Both the position numbers and the translations under genes were made by a program. Positions 13,457 through 21,891 of a stretch of 35,527 nt of DNA are shown here, in pieces; the stretch's first letter is position 1, and every line of letters starts with the position of its first letter. The notes beneath the pieces were generated by a model that was not told the origin of the DNA, searched no databases, and was given only the letters and a program-made list of their open reading frames with translations. The stretch is from CAYWVO01 sp964461835 (lineage in GTDB: Bacteria; Zixibacteria; MSB-5A5; WJJR01; JAJRUJ01): NCBI GenBank assembly GCA_964461835.1, contig CAYWVO010000034.1:1-35527 (forward strand). Reading direction: 5' to 3'.

Positions 13457-15724
13457 TTACTTCAACAGATTTTTCCATTCGTCGCGGAACAGCACTTCGC
13501 CGTCGTCGGCGATGATGATTAACACGCCGCCGTAAAGCACCATCACGCGTTCACCGACTGAGAACCACGCCGTGCACTCCTGGCAGATATTCAACAACTC
13601 GAAATAGGCGTCCGAGAATTTCTCGATCCTGATAGTATCTGCCGGGGCGTCGGCGTTGATTAGGTCGGCATCGACATAGAAACCATCACGGAAAGAGAAT
13701 GATTTTCCATTTACTGTTTTCAACGACTGCTGGCGGAGGACAATCTCTCGCAGTTCTTCATCAGCCGTGAAATCACCATCTGATCTCCGGCTGGACTTGC
13801 CCAACGCACGATCGAACACGACCGCCTGATCACTTAATTTGGATTCTTTCAATTGTACAGTGGCAATGTTACTGCGGGTGTCATCCACTGGGGCGGGTGA
13901 ACCATAGCGGCCTCCGCCTCTCTGACGGCTGCTCCACCGGAGGGCCGCGTCCGCATCCGGAATCTCACTAATCAAGTCGGGTCGTTCCGGGGCGACCAGG
14001 AAGGAGGTATACGGTGTAATGATCCCGTATTTTTTGGAGAGACTGACGACCTCGTCGATGACTTCCTGGTTTTCGCCGTGGTGGCGCATGTCTTCCATGA
14101 GATAGCTGATACGTCGTCCTGCCCACAGCTTGGGGAGAAATTGGTATTTGTCCTCATGGGCAGTGAATTCAGTAGCAAAGACGTACTGTTCGTATTCATT
14201 GCCGCGACGGCCGGTTAAGGTCACGTTGACCGGTGAGCCACCCTCGTAGCGGCCAACGACAATTACCTCGCTGCCGGCGAACATGTCGGGCAGTTCCGGG
14301 GGATACATCTCGGTAACGCGCACACCGGAAATTTCCAGTTTGCAGTCAGCCAAAACCGGATGATTGATTTTCCGGAAGAAATGCGAAAGTTCGATTTCCA
14401 GATCTTGCCCCGGTTCCACATAAGAAGCGTGGCCGCGTTCGTTGGCGGCGAGGTCGTTAATGAAACCGGCGTTGAGATCGTACCCGACACCCCAGGCGAA
14501 GATGCGGACATCATGTCTGTTCTTATCTGCCACATGTCCTAAAATTACCGACGGATGTCGTTCGCCAACCGTCGGGAGACCATCGGTCAGGAACACCAGA
14601 TATTTCGGACGGTCGTTATCTTCGAACAACTCCAGCGCAGTTTCCAATGCAGCGTCAATGAAGGTGCCGCTGGTGGCATCCAACTTTTCAAAGAAGTCCG
14701 CTCCGTCGTTCTTGTTTTTATCAGAGGCTTGCCGGAGTGAGCGTGAAAACTCCTCAATTGAGCTATTGAAGACGACAAGGCCGAAGCGGTCCTCTGAATT
14801 GAGTCCCTCCAGACAGTAACGGAGGGCGGCTTTGGCTTGCTCGATTTTCTCGCCCTTCATGCTGCCCGAGCGGTCGAGGCAAAAGACGACATCTTTCGGC
14901 AGGACGTCATCGGTGCGCGGCAGGCCGGGGGAAATCATGCCCATGAAATATTCCTGGCCTTCGTTGTCCCGGCAGGTGAGAAAATTGGCGGCGACCTGAT
15001 CGGTGGCGGACATCATTAACAGGTGGAAATCCGCGGAACGCTGGCCGGCAGTTTTTGGCGTGCACTGAACCAAGGCCTGGTGGTCATCGGTTTGATCAAT
15101 ATCTACGGTGTGGGTTGGTGAGTAGATTGTTTTCAAGGGCTTGGTTGCCTGAACATTTACGTTGATGGTGACCTGGCATCCCGAGCCGGCTTCGAGTTTT
15201 TCGACCGAAAGGGGGTACACAAAATCGGCAGTGCCGAAATCGGTGGGCAGCGGATGAGTGTAATACAACCGCACTTTGGCGCCGTCTTTGGGCGTGATTG
15301 GATAAATGCTGGCGCGCAAGAGTTGCCGGTCGGCGAACTCTAAGAGCGCCGGGTCCTTCTGTCTCCGAACGATTCCCTCGTAAATCCGCCGGGCACGGTT
15401 GCGGTCTAACAACTCGGCAGTGATTTCCTCACCGTTAACGAAGAGGGAGAAATCGTCCACCGCCGCCTCGTCTGGGAGTGGAAAGAGAAATGTGCCTTCC
15501 AGATCCATGCGCGCGTTGTTTTGATACACAAACTCGGCGGTGACCTCGGCCACGCGGTCGGTGATGGTGACCTCGACGTTGTTCTCGGTTAAGCGCAACG
15601 CCGGGTGATTGGGTGGCTGGCCGGGCACCGGTTTGATGATAATGAGGGCAGCAGCCGGTGAGGCCATCGCCAAAAGACAGGCGACGGTCAGGGCGCCGAC
15701 GAGACGCGTCTTCAGGCTGTTCAT
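13457..15724 (-). CDS. Exported VIT and von Willebrand factor A domain protein
   Basis: The 755-residue protein has a signal peptide (MNSLKTRLVGALTVACLLAM, cleavage after ASPAAA), a VIT domain (about 30-160, with FVYQNNARMDLEGTFLFPLP and RARRIYEGIVRRQKDPALLE), and a VWA domain (about 278-450). The VWA metal site is intact: DRSGS starting at D284, then T in SGTFID and D in LTDGLP. This is the architecture of inter-alpha-trypsin-inhibitor-like bacterial surface proteins, usually involved in protein-protein contacts. The C-terminal 200 residues are unfamiliar; they contain two cysteines in NICQECTAW and end EWKNLLK, without a sortase, PEP-CTERM or Por-type tail. I chose the ATG at 15724, with AGGAGG close upstream. 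The gene starts 70 bp after the glycosyltransferase stop, so co-transcription is possible. Confidence 0.9.
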   Translation of the reverse strand: MNSLKTRLVGALTVACLLAMASPAAALIIIKPVPGQPPNHPALRLTENNVEVTITDRVAEVTAEFVYQNNARMDLEGTFLFPLPDEAAVDDFSLFVNGEEITAELLDRNRARRIYEGIVRRQKDPALLEFADRQLLRASIYPITPKDGAKVRLYYTHPLPTDFGTADFVYPLSVEKLEAGSGCQVTINVNVQATKPLKTIYSPTHTVDIDQTDDHQALVQCTPKTAGQRSADFHLLMMSATDQVAANFLTCRDNEGQEYFMGMISPGLPRTDDVLPKDVVFCLDRSGSMKGEKIEQAKAALRYCLEGLNSEDRFGLVVFNSSIEEFSRSLRQASDKNKNDGADFFEKLDATSGTFIDAALETALELFEDNDRPKYLVFLTDGLPTVGERHPSVILGHVADKNRHDVRIFAWGVGYDLNAGFINDLAANERGHASYVEPGQDLEIELSHFFRKINHPVLADCKLEISGVRVTEMYPPELPDMFAGSEVIVVGRYEGGSPVNVTLTGRRGNEYEQYVFATEFTAHEDKYQFLPKLWAGRRISYLMEDMRHHGENQEVIDEVVSLSKKYGIITPYTSFLVAPERPDLISEIPDADAALRWSSRQRGGGRYGSPAPVDDTRSNIATVQLKESKLSDQAVVFDRALGKSSRRSDGDFTADEELREIVLRQQSLKTVNGKSFSFRDGFYVDADLINADAPADTIRIEKFSDAYFELLNICQECTAWFSVGERVMVLYGGVLIIIADDGEVLFRDEWKNLLK

Positions 15725-15794
15725 CACAACCTCCTGGCTTAAGGGTTGTGGATGGCTCATTGGTTATACATCCATACACCCGATTCATTCCACA

Positions 15795-17279
15795 TTAATC
15801 AACGCCGGCGGTGAGAAATCGTTTAGTGGCGTATCCAGCAAATCCGGCGAGGAGGGGGATGAGGGGGTAGTGGAAACGGCCAATACCGAAGAAGAAGACA
15901 TGAAGTCCGAGATAATAGGCTATGGTCCATAAAACTATGCTTACCTGTGTTGGATTTCGGTCGCTTGTTCGCCACCGGCCCCACATTCCCATTACTACCA
16001 GGAGCATGCACACGAGGTAGTAGGCTTGCACGCCCACAGCGTACCAGCTATACGGCGTTGGTTCCTTTGCTTTGGCCGCCTGAGACAACTCGTAGGCAAA
16101 CACGCCGGTTTCCGATAGCACGATAAATACGATCTTGCGCAGCCCGTTATAAAGGAACCGTACCGGATCGGTTTGAATACATTGCCAACCATAGTGAAAT
16201 CCCCGGCGACTTAATTCAGCCTCGTTACCCATAAATGCCCATGGCTTGTCCGCAGGGGTAAGTAACTCAGCGTGTGGATGGCCAGACGGGCAATTCCCGA
16301 CGTAGAAGTCGATTCCCCCATTGGTGGAAATTGTCGTGGAGCCGACCGCGTGATGATTACGAATGATCCAGGGAACGGTTACGAGGCCGGTACTGAGCAC
16401 AATCAACGCCCAGCGGCCAAAGAGACGGCGGACGCGGAACGGTCGCCACAGCAACGGGAGCAAAAGGGCCAGGGGCAACAACAGTGGTGTGGGCCGGACC
16501 AGTGTCGCGGTACCGAGACACAGACCGCCAATAACAGCCAACCATATTGACGATCGTGCAAAACCCAGCGAGCGAACGATACACAAAAGCGCGAGGGTAA
16601 ACAGCAGGGTAAACAGCACATCGGAACAGAGAAGGTTCACATACAGAATTTGGCTGGGGAATAGTGCCAGGATCAGCGCGCTCCATCGTGCGGTGGTTCC
16701 GTTCCAGACCTGTCGGGCGAGATGATAGGTAACCAGGATTGTTAATGTGCCGAATACAGCGTTCGCCAGATAACCCACCAGCGGGTTGATGCCAAAGAGC
16801 CAGTACAACCGGGAAAGAACATACGGCCAGCCGGGAGGGAAATAGGCGGTGAGGTGTTCGCCGGTCGTGTACGCACCCTCGTGTAAGATATTTACCGCGA
16901 GGCGATGGTAATCCTCCCAGTCGGCCCATAGGGGTGAGGGGAAAATGAAGATGGCTGCCAGCCGGAGTAAAAAACCAATTCCGAGAACGCCTACGATAAA
17001 TCGGGTTGCCGAAATACCAGCAATATGACAGTCGACTGTCCGAAACCAGCGGGCGACGGTGCTCCACCATATTAACATTATGCCCGGAGCGGCGGAGGCA
17101 ATGATAATAATGCGCATGGTCAGCCAGCTGTGCGGCGCCAGCCAGATATTGCCGGCCAGCGGCGCCAGGACTCGGGACAAGAGGGAGGGAGATACTGCAC
17201 TGACCAAGGCCGCAGCGAGCAACAAGATACCCGCGGTTGTTCGTGCCACTACCGTGATCTGCATGTCGCAACATCGCAA
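15795..17279 (-). CDS. Polytopic glycosyltransferase of the PMT/ArnT (GT39-like) superfamily
   Basis: The 494-residue protein has about 11-13 hydrophobic helices. The first large loop contains SPLWADWEDYHRLAVNILHE, with adjacent acidic residues where this superfamily has its catalytic Asp. It is followed by AYFPPGWPYVLSRLYWLFG and LFPSQILYVNLLCSDVLF, typical of lipid-linked-sugar transferases. A periplasmic loop (about 305-365) includes GGIDFYVGNCPSGHPHAEL. Such enzymes transfer a sugar from a polyprenyl phosphate to protein or lipid; donor and acceptor are unknown here. The start is uncertain: ATG at 17279 or 17264, neither with a clear ribosome site. It is divergent from the ABC permease gene across 107 bp and upstream of the VIT/VWA gene. 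Confidence 0.82.
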   Translation of the reverse strand: MRCCDMQITVVARTTAGILLLAAALVSAVSPSLLSRVLAPLAGNIWLAPHSWLTMRIIIIASAAPGIMLIWWSTVARWFRTVDCHIAGISATRFIVGVLGIGFLLRLAAIFIFPSPLWADWEDYHRLAVNILHEGAYTTGEHLTAYFPPGWPYVLSRLYWLFGINPLVGYLANAVFGTLTILVTYHLARQVWNGTTARWSALILALFPSQILYVNLLCSDVLFTLLFTLALLCIVRSLGFARSSIWLAVIGGLCLGTATLVRPTPLLLPLALLLPLLWRPFRVRRLFGRWALIVLSTGLVTVPWIIRNHHAVGSTTISTNGGIDFYVGNCPSGHPHAELLTPADKPWAFMGNEAELSRRGFHYGWQCIQTDPVRFLYNGLRKIVFIVLSETGVFAYELSQAAKAKEPTPYSWYAVGVQAYYLVCMLLVVMGMWGRWRTSDRNPTQVSIVLWTIAYYLGLHVFFFGIGRFHYPLIPLLAGFAGYATKRFLTAGVD

Positions 17280-17386
17280 CGCGGTTTTGGGACCGCAACT
17301 GAAAAGGTGCGATACCCGATAATAAATCCTCTTGGCCCCGTCCCATCATGCAGTTAGCTTGGGTGCTGACCGAACGCCAGTGAGAG

Positions 17387-18070
17387 ATGATGATTACATT
17401 CATCAAAGAGCAAGTTAGGATTTTCGTTGATATCTTCACCTATCTCATCCCCGCGTTGCCCACCACACTGGCGCTGACCTTGCTGGCGTTCGCTCTGGCG
17501 GTAATTCTGGGTTTGATTGTCAGTCTGGCCGGGCTGGCCAAAACCAGACTACTCCGCTGGCCGGCGAAGTGGTATGTCGATGTCCTGCGCGGCGTGCCGC
17601 TGCTGGTGCAGATATTTTTTATCTATTTTGGCTTGGGCAAACTGTTGCAACTGGATCGCTTTTTCGCGGGCATGCTGGCGGTTGGGATTTGTTATTCGGC
17701 GTACTTGGCGGAAATTTTCCGCTCGGGGATTTCGGCTATTGAACGCGGGCAGCATGAGGCGGCGCAGTCGCTGGGCATGACCAGATTCCAGACCATGCGG
17801 CATGTTATTCTGCCGCAGGCGGCGCGGATTATCGTGCCGCCATCGGCGAATGAATTTATCGCCAGTTTGAAAGATTCCTCCCTGGTCTCAATTATTGGCC
17901 TGCGCGAATTAACCCGGGCGGGACGGGAATACTACTCGCAGTATTTTGTGGATTTTCAGACGTGGTTGGCGGTGGGAATTGTATACCTGATAATGACCCT
18001 GGGCTTATCCCGCGTGGTGGCCTGGCTGGAGAAAAAATACCGCGTCCATGGGTACGGGATGACTCATTAG
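17387..18070 (+). CDS. Amino-acid ABC transporter permease (HisM/GlnP family)
   Basis: The 227-residue inner-membrane protein has about five helices and the conserved N-terminal block of polar amino-acid permeases (PALPTTLALTLLAFALAVIL; YVDVLRGVPLLVQIFFIYFG). The EAA loop that contacts the ATPase reads GQHEAAQSLGMTRFQTMRHV and is followed by ILPQAARIIVPP. The start is one of two adjacent ATGs (17387 or 17390), with only a weak ribosome site. The ATPase gene begins 4 bp after its stop, so the two form one unit. The substrate-binding subunit is not in this operon; the lipoprotein at 7139-7912 is the best candidate here. Confidence 0.93.
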   Translation: MMITFIKEQVRIFVDIFTYLIPALPTTLALTLLAFALAVILGLIVSLAGLAKTRLLRWPAKWYVDVLRGVPLLVQIFFIYFGLGKLLQLDRFFAGMLAVGICYSAYLAEIFRSGISAIERGQHEAAQSLGMTRFQTMRHVILPQAARIIVPPSANEFIASLKDSSLVSIIGLRELTRAGREYYSQYFVDFQTWLAVGIVYLIMTLGLSRVVAWLEKKYRVHGYGMTH

Positions 18071-18074
18071 GATC

Positions 18075-18824
18075 ATGGCTACGTCTCATTCAAACGGTGC
18101 GATTATTCAGGTGCATGATTTGATCAAGCACTTTGGCAGCGTCGAGGCGCTCAAAGGGATAACTGCATCCGTGCGCAAAGGTGAGGTGGTCGTGATTGTG
18201 GGTCCGTCCGGCTCGGGGAAATCGACTTTTCTCCGCTGCCTGAATGCGCTGGAACGAGCAGACAGCGGTTCGATTGTGATTGACGGAATCCCGCTGGACG
18301 CCGACAGCAGGCATATTCATGAAGTGCGGATGGAAGTCGGCATGGTCTTTCAATCATTCAATCTGTTTCCCCATTTATCCGCTGAAGAGAATATTATCCT
18401 GGCGCCCCGTCTCGTGCGCAAAAAGGGGGAGAAGGAAGCGCGTACCGAGGCCCATCGACTGCTTGCGGAGGTTGGTCTCGCCGATAAGGCAAAGGCGTAC
18501 CCAGGACAACTCTCCGGCGGGCAGAAACAGCGCGTGGCCATCGCCCGCGCGTTGGCGATGCAACCGAAGATTATGTTGTTCGATGAACCGACGTCCGCGC
18601 TCGATCCGGAGATGATCGGTGAGGTGCTCGGCGTGATGAAAGATTTGGCCCAGCGGGGCATGACGATGGTGGTGGTGACGCATGAAATGGGATTTGCGCG
18701 GGAGGTAGCCGATCGGTTGCTCTTTTTTGATGACGGATTGATTATGGAAGAGGGACCGGTTGATATGATGATCTACCAGCCGCAGACAACACGGGCGAAG
18801 GATTTTTTCCGGAAGGTCTTGTGA
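18075..18824 (+). CDS. Amino-acid ABC transporter ATPase (GlnQ/HisP family)
   Basis: The 249-residue cytoplasmic ATPase is complete. Walker A is GPSGSGKST, the Q-loop lies in VGMVFQSFNLFPHLSA, the signature is LSGGQKQR, Walker B is IMLFDEPTSALDPE and the H-loop is VVVTHEMGFARE. The QSFNLFPH wording and the length place it in the polar amino-acid uptake family. It lies 4 bp after the permease. The secreted subtilisin-like protease gene begins 10 bp after its stop in the same direction, so peptide breakdown and amino-acid uptake may be expressed together. Confidence 0.95.
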   Translation: MATSHSNGAIIQVHDLIKHFGSVEALKGITASVRKGEVVVIVGPSGSGKSTFLRCLNALERADSGSIVIDGIPLDADSRHIHEVRMEVGMVFQSFNLFPHLSAEENIILAPRLVRKKGEKEARTEAHRLLAEVGLADKAKAYPGQLSGGQKQRVAIARALAMQPKIMLFDEPTSALDPEMIGEVLGVMKDLAQRGMTMVVVTHEMGFAREVADRLLFFDDGLIMEEGPVDMMIYQPQTTRAKDFFRKVL

Positions 18825-18834
18825 GGGTGCATAG

Positions 18835-20529
18835 ATGAGGGGCAAAGTTGTGATGAAGAACGTCAGTAGTGCGGTCGCCATATTGTTGGGAATTGTCGGC
18901 GCAACGATGGTCAAGGCCGAAACTCCGGCAAAAATTTCATCGCGCGTCACAGCAGAACTCACAAGGAATGACACGATAGCGGTTTGGATCTATTTAGCTG
19001 ACAAAGATCCGTTGAACTCCGGGTTGGGGCGGGTTGCGCTGAACGAGGAATGGATTAGTGCGCGCGCCCGCACACGTCGGTTATTGCGCGCTGCCGAGGT
19101 AATTTCCGAGGATGACCGGCCAATTGATCCGGGGGCTGTTGCCGCATTAGAACAAGCGGGTGTCGTGATCCGTACAGTTTCGCGGTGGTTTACGGCGGTT
19201 TCAGGAGAAGTTGATCAGCACACGCTTAACCGTTTGGCTGATGTCCCCTGGGTTGACTCGATACGCATTGTGCAGACGTACCGGCGCACTATTCCACCAA
19301 TTGACGAAGAAGAGTTCCATCGCCCGCAAGTTTCCGAACCAGTTATCGAGTATGGTCCGTCGCTGACGCAAGTGTCGATGATTCGTGTCAACGACGCCCA
19401 CCACATGGGTTACCTCGGTCACGACGTGTTGATTGGATTCATTGATTCCGGGTTTGATGTCGATCACCCGGCGTTTAATCATCTAACAGTGCTCGGCACC
19501 AGGGATTTCATCAACGGCGATGATGATGTGGGCGATGATGATCTTTCTCAAATGGATCACGGGACCAAGGTGTGGTCGGTCTGCGGGTCGTGGGTTCCCG
19601 AAATATTGATTGGGACAGCACCGTACGCGGACTATGCCCTGGCTAAGACCGAAATCCGCGAGGGGCCAGATGTGAAGGTGGAAGAGGATTACTTTGTTTT
19701 CGCCCTGCAGTGGTTTGATTTACTTGGTGTGGATATTGCGTCGGCCTCGGTGGGGTACCCGGATTTCTATACCTATGGCGATCTGGATGGGCAAACCGCG
19801 AAAGTAACGCAGGGTGTGAACCGGGCGGCCGAGAAAGGAATGGTCGTCATTGCGGCCGCTGGGAATGAAGGGAACAACAAGTCGTATCCCTGGATTATCC
19901 CGCCGTCAGATGCCGAGGGCGCCCTGGCGATAGGGGCACTCAATCCCGACGGCAGCCGGTCGTCGTTTTCCTCGATCGGACCGACGGCAGACCGCCGGAT
20001 TAAGCCTGATGTGATGGCGATGGGGCGGAGTGTGCAGGTAGCGATTGCCCAGGGTGATTTCGGCACCTCGCAGGGGACGTCGTTTGCTGCCCCGGCCGTT
20101 GCGGGGGCCTGCGCGCTGATGCTGCAAAAGGAACCCGGTTTGACGCCGATGGACGTATATGATCGCTTGCGCGAGACGGCTTCGCTGGCCAACGATCCTG
20201 ACTCGTTGCGCGGGTATGGAACAGTCAATCTGGCAGAGGCGATGGATCTCGATGAGATCGTGGGTACGGAGAGTGTGGTGGCCGCGCCGAATCCGTTCTT
20301 CGATGCCGTGCGTTTTACCTTGCCGCAGCAGACCATTGGTGCTTCCGTAGTGATGCGGGTTTTCGATGTCAGCGCTGATGAGGTCTATTACAGGAAGACC
20401 TCCGGGCAGGTGATCGACTGGGAAGGGGTCAACAGCGACGGTAAGAAGCTGGCCGGGGGTGTCTATGTGTGCCTGTTTGAAGTCGATGGCGCGTATTACC
20501 AAACCAAAGTCGCATTACTTCGCCGTTGA
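18835..20529 (+). CDS. Secreted subtilisin-like serine protease (S8) with C-terminal sorting domain
   Basis: The ATG at 18835 gives 564 residues. The second ATG (18853, 558 residues) starts directly at the signal peptide MKNVSSAVAILLGIVGATMV, and both have a purine-rich site upstream. An inhibitor/propeptide-like region (about 30-150) precedes the S8 domain. Counted from the second ATG, the triad is D198 (GFIDSGFD), H236 (MDHGTKVWS) and S410 (GTSFAAPAVAG), with oxyanion Asn N338 (AAAGNEG), so the enzyme should be active. The last 80 residues (APNPFFDAVRFTLP to GGVYVCLFEVDGAYYQTKV) form a FlgD-like/Por-type sorting domain, suggesting outer-surface delivery. It follows the ABC ATPase by 10 bp. 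Its 3' end overlaps the convergent acetyltransferase gene by 15 bp. Confidence 0.93.
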   Translation: MRGKVVMKNVSSAVAILLGIVGATMVKAETPAKISSRVTAELTRNDTIAVWIYLADKDPLNSGLGRVALNEEWISARARTRRLLRAAEVISEDDRPIDPGAVAALEQAGVVIRTVSRWFTAVSGEVDQHTLNRLADVPWVDSIRIVQTYRRTIPPIDEEEFHRPQVSEPVIEYGPSLTQVSMIRVNDAHHMGYLGHDVLIGFIDSGFDVDHPAFNHLTVLGTRDFINGDDDVGDDDLSQMDHGTKVWSVCGSWVPEILIGTAPYADYALAKTEIREGPDVKVEEDYFVFALQWFDLLGVDIASASVGYPDFYTYGDLDGQTAKVTQGVNRAAEKGMVVIAAAGNEGNNKSYPWIIPPSDAEGALAIGALNPDGSRSSFSSIGPTADRRIKPDVMAMGRSVQVAIAQGDFGTSQGTSFAAPAVAGACALMLQKEPGLTPMDVYDRLRETASLANDPDSLRGYGTVNLAEAMDLDEIVGTESVVAAPNPFFDAVRFTLPQQTIGASVVMRVFDVSADEVYYRKTSGQVIDWEGVNSDGKKLAGGVYVCLFEVDGAYYQTKVALLRR

Positions 20530-21042
20530 CTCATATAACTCTCTCGTAATCGCGTACACCGGATACCGTCCTTTTTCATCTTCGGTCCAGTGATTCAAAA
20601 GCATCCCGGCCTTTTCCATCGTTTTCGTTGAGGGGATGTTTTCCGGGTCGGCAGTCCCGACGACCATGCGGCATTCGGTATGTTTGAACGCGTACTCCAG
20701 CAGGCAGCGGGCGATCTCCAAGCCATAGCCGCTGCCCCAGTATTCCCGAGCCACCAGAAACACCATCTCCCGCCGTCCCTCGGAGTCAGGCGGTTTTATA
20801 GCAGCATGGCCGATCAGCACTTCATTGTGGGCCAGAGTCACTGCCCAGGCGTCGATACCATGACCGGGATCATCACAGGTAAATTGCCTGAAGAGATCCG
20901 CCGAATCGTCAGCCGACAGTGCCCCACCTAAGTGGCGCATGGTCTTCTCATCGGACACGACCGTTTGGAAAAATGGTTTATCGCTTGGACGATACGGGCG
21001 CAGGACAAGCCGTTTGCCGGTCAGTCTGGGTAATTTCGTCAT
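20515..21042 (-). CDS. GNAT-family N-acetyltransferase (RimJ/RimL-like)
   Basis: The 175-residue protein opens with LTGKRLVLRPYRPSDKPFF, the start block of the RimJ/RimL-type Acetyltransf_3 group. The acetyl-CoA pyrophosphate loop is in REYWGSGYGLEIARCLLEYA and is followed by GTADPENIPSTKTMEKAGM, the typical N-x-x-S-x-x-x-x-E-K-x-G helix. Members acetylate protein N-termini, antibiotics or small amines; the substrate cannot be told here. The ATG at 21042 has an AGGATGAG ribosome site. The gene converges on the protease gene with 15 bp of overlap, so neither can have a terminator between them. Confidence 0.88.
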   Translation of the reverse strand: MTKLPRLTGKRLVLRPYRPSDKPFFQTVVSDEKTMRHLGGALSADDSADLFRQFTCDDPGHGIDAWAVTLAHNEVLIGHAAIKPPDSEGRREMVFLVAREYWGSGYGLEIARCLLEYAFKHTECRMVVGTADPENIPSTKTMEKAGMLLNHWTEDEKGRYPVYAITRELYESTAK

Positions 21043-21166
21043 CAGATACTCATCCTATGAAAACAGTCACCTTAACAGGGCAGGACGACAGCACCGGCCC
21101 TGGCAACTCATCACCGGGCGGACACTTGTGAGAAAACCACCATCCATAATGATCTACTTTTTACGG

Positions 21167-21195
21167 TTGAAGTGTGTGAAGTCAAGCGATATTAT
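21167..21195 (+). promoter_or_regulatory. Candidate promoter for the nitroreductase gene
   Basis: TTGAAG (21167-21172) and TATTAT (21190-21195) are separated by 17 bases, 33 bp upstream of the GTG start. A second -10-like TACAAT lies 8 bases further on. It is in the intergenic region divergent from the GNAT gene. Confidence 0.5.
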
Positions 21196-21228
21196 GAAAT
21201 TGTACAATAGACGGCGAAGGGGTTAGCT

Positions 21229-21744
21229 GTGGATTTCTTTGAAGTGCTGGAAAAACGCGCCTCGGTGCGAAAATATACTGACGATCCGATAGATGACGAC
21301 ACAATCACGCGTCTACTGGAAGCGGTGCGCTCCTGTCCGACTGCCGGTAACCTGCAGGCGTATCAAGTATACCTGCTGAAAAATCCCAACGCAATTTCCG
21401 CGCTCGCTCGGGCGGCATATGACCAGGATTATATTGCCGGGGCGGCACGTGTTTTGGTGTTTTGTGTGGATGCTGATCGTTCCCGCGCCAAGTACCAGGA
21501 GCGGGGCATGACGCTGTATAGTCTGCAGGACACTACGATCGCCGCTACCTTTGCCCACCTGGCCGCCACCGCCCTGGGGTTGGGCAGTGTCTTGGTGGGG
21601 GCATTCAAAGAGCCGGACGTGCGAGAAATAATCGGTGCACCGGCCACCCAGCGGCCAATCATCCTGCTCCCGCTTGGTTACTCTGATGAAACCCCGGTAC
21701 CAACAGATCGCCGACCGCTGGACGAGTTCGTTCACGGCTGGTAA
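21229..21744 (+). CDS. Nitroreductase-family FMN oxidoreductase
   Basis: The 171-residue protein fits the compact nitroreductase group. The FMN phosphate motif is EKRASVRKYTDDPI near the N-terminus, then CPTAGNLQAYQVYL, QDTTIAATFAHLAATALGLG in the middle, and PIILLPLGYSDETP at the end. Such enzymes form homodimers and reduce nitro compounds, quinones or other electrophiles with NAD(P)H; the physiological substrate is unknown. The start is GTG at 21229, supported by an AAGGGG ribosome site. It is a single gene between the GNAT gene (divergent) and the M6 protease gene (same strand, 147 bp downstream). Confidence 0.9.
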   Translation: MDFFEVLEKRASVRKYTDDPIDDDTITRLLEAVRSCPTAGNLQAYQVYLLKNPNAISALARAAYDQDYIAGAARVLVFCVDADRSRAKYQERGMTLYSLQDTTIAATFAHLAATALGLGSVLVGAFKEPDVREIIGAPATQRPIILLPLGYSDETPVPTDRRPLDEFVHGW

Positions 21745-21891
21745 CTCCTTGTCATTGATTTGGTTGGCAAAAAACCAGAACAAAACCAACGTCTTTTATT
21801 ATATTCATGGGGTAGAGACGTACCTATGTATGTACCTCGTCGTGGTGGATGAGACCGCCGATAGTAACAATACAACTCGTTGGGGGAGTGG

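Noticed and set aside
16357..17439. Long 360-codon open frame overlapping the glycosyltransferase gene on the same strand
   Set aside because: It is a shifted frame of the polytopic membrane gene, with arginine- and proline-rich, low-complexity translation and no domain.
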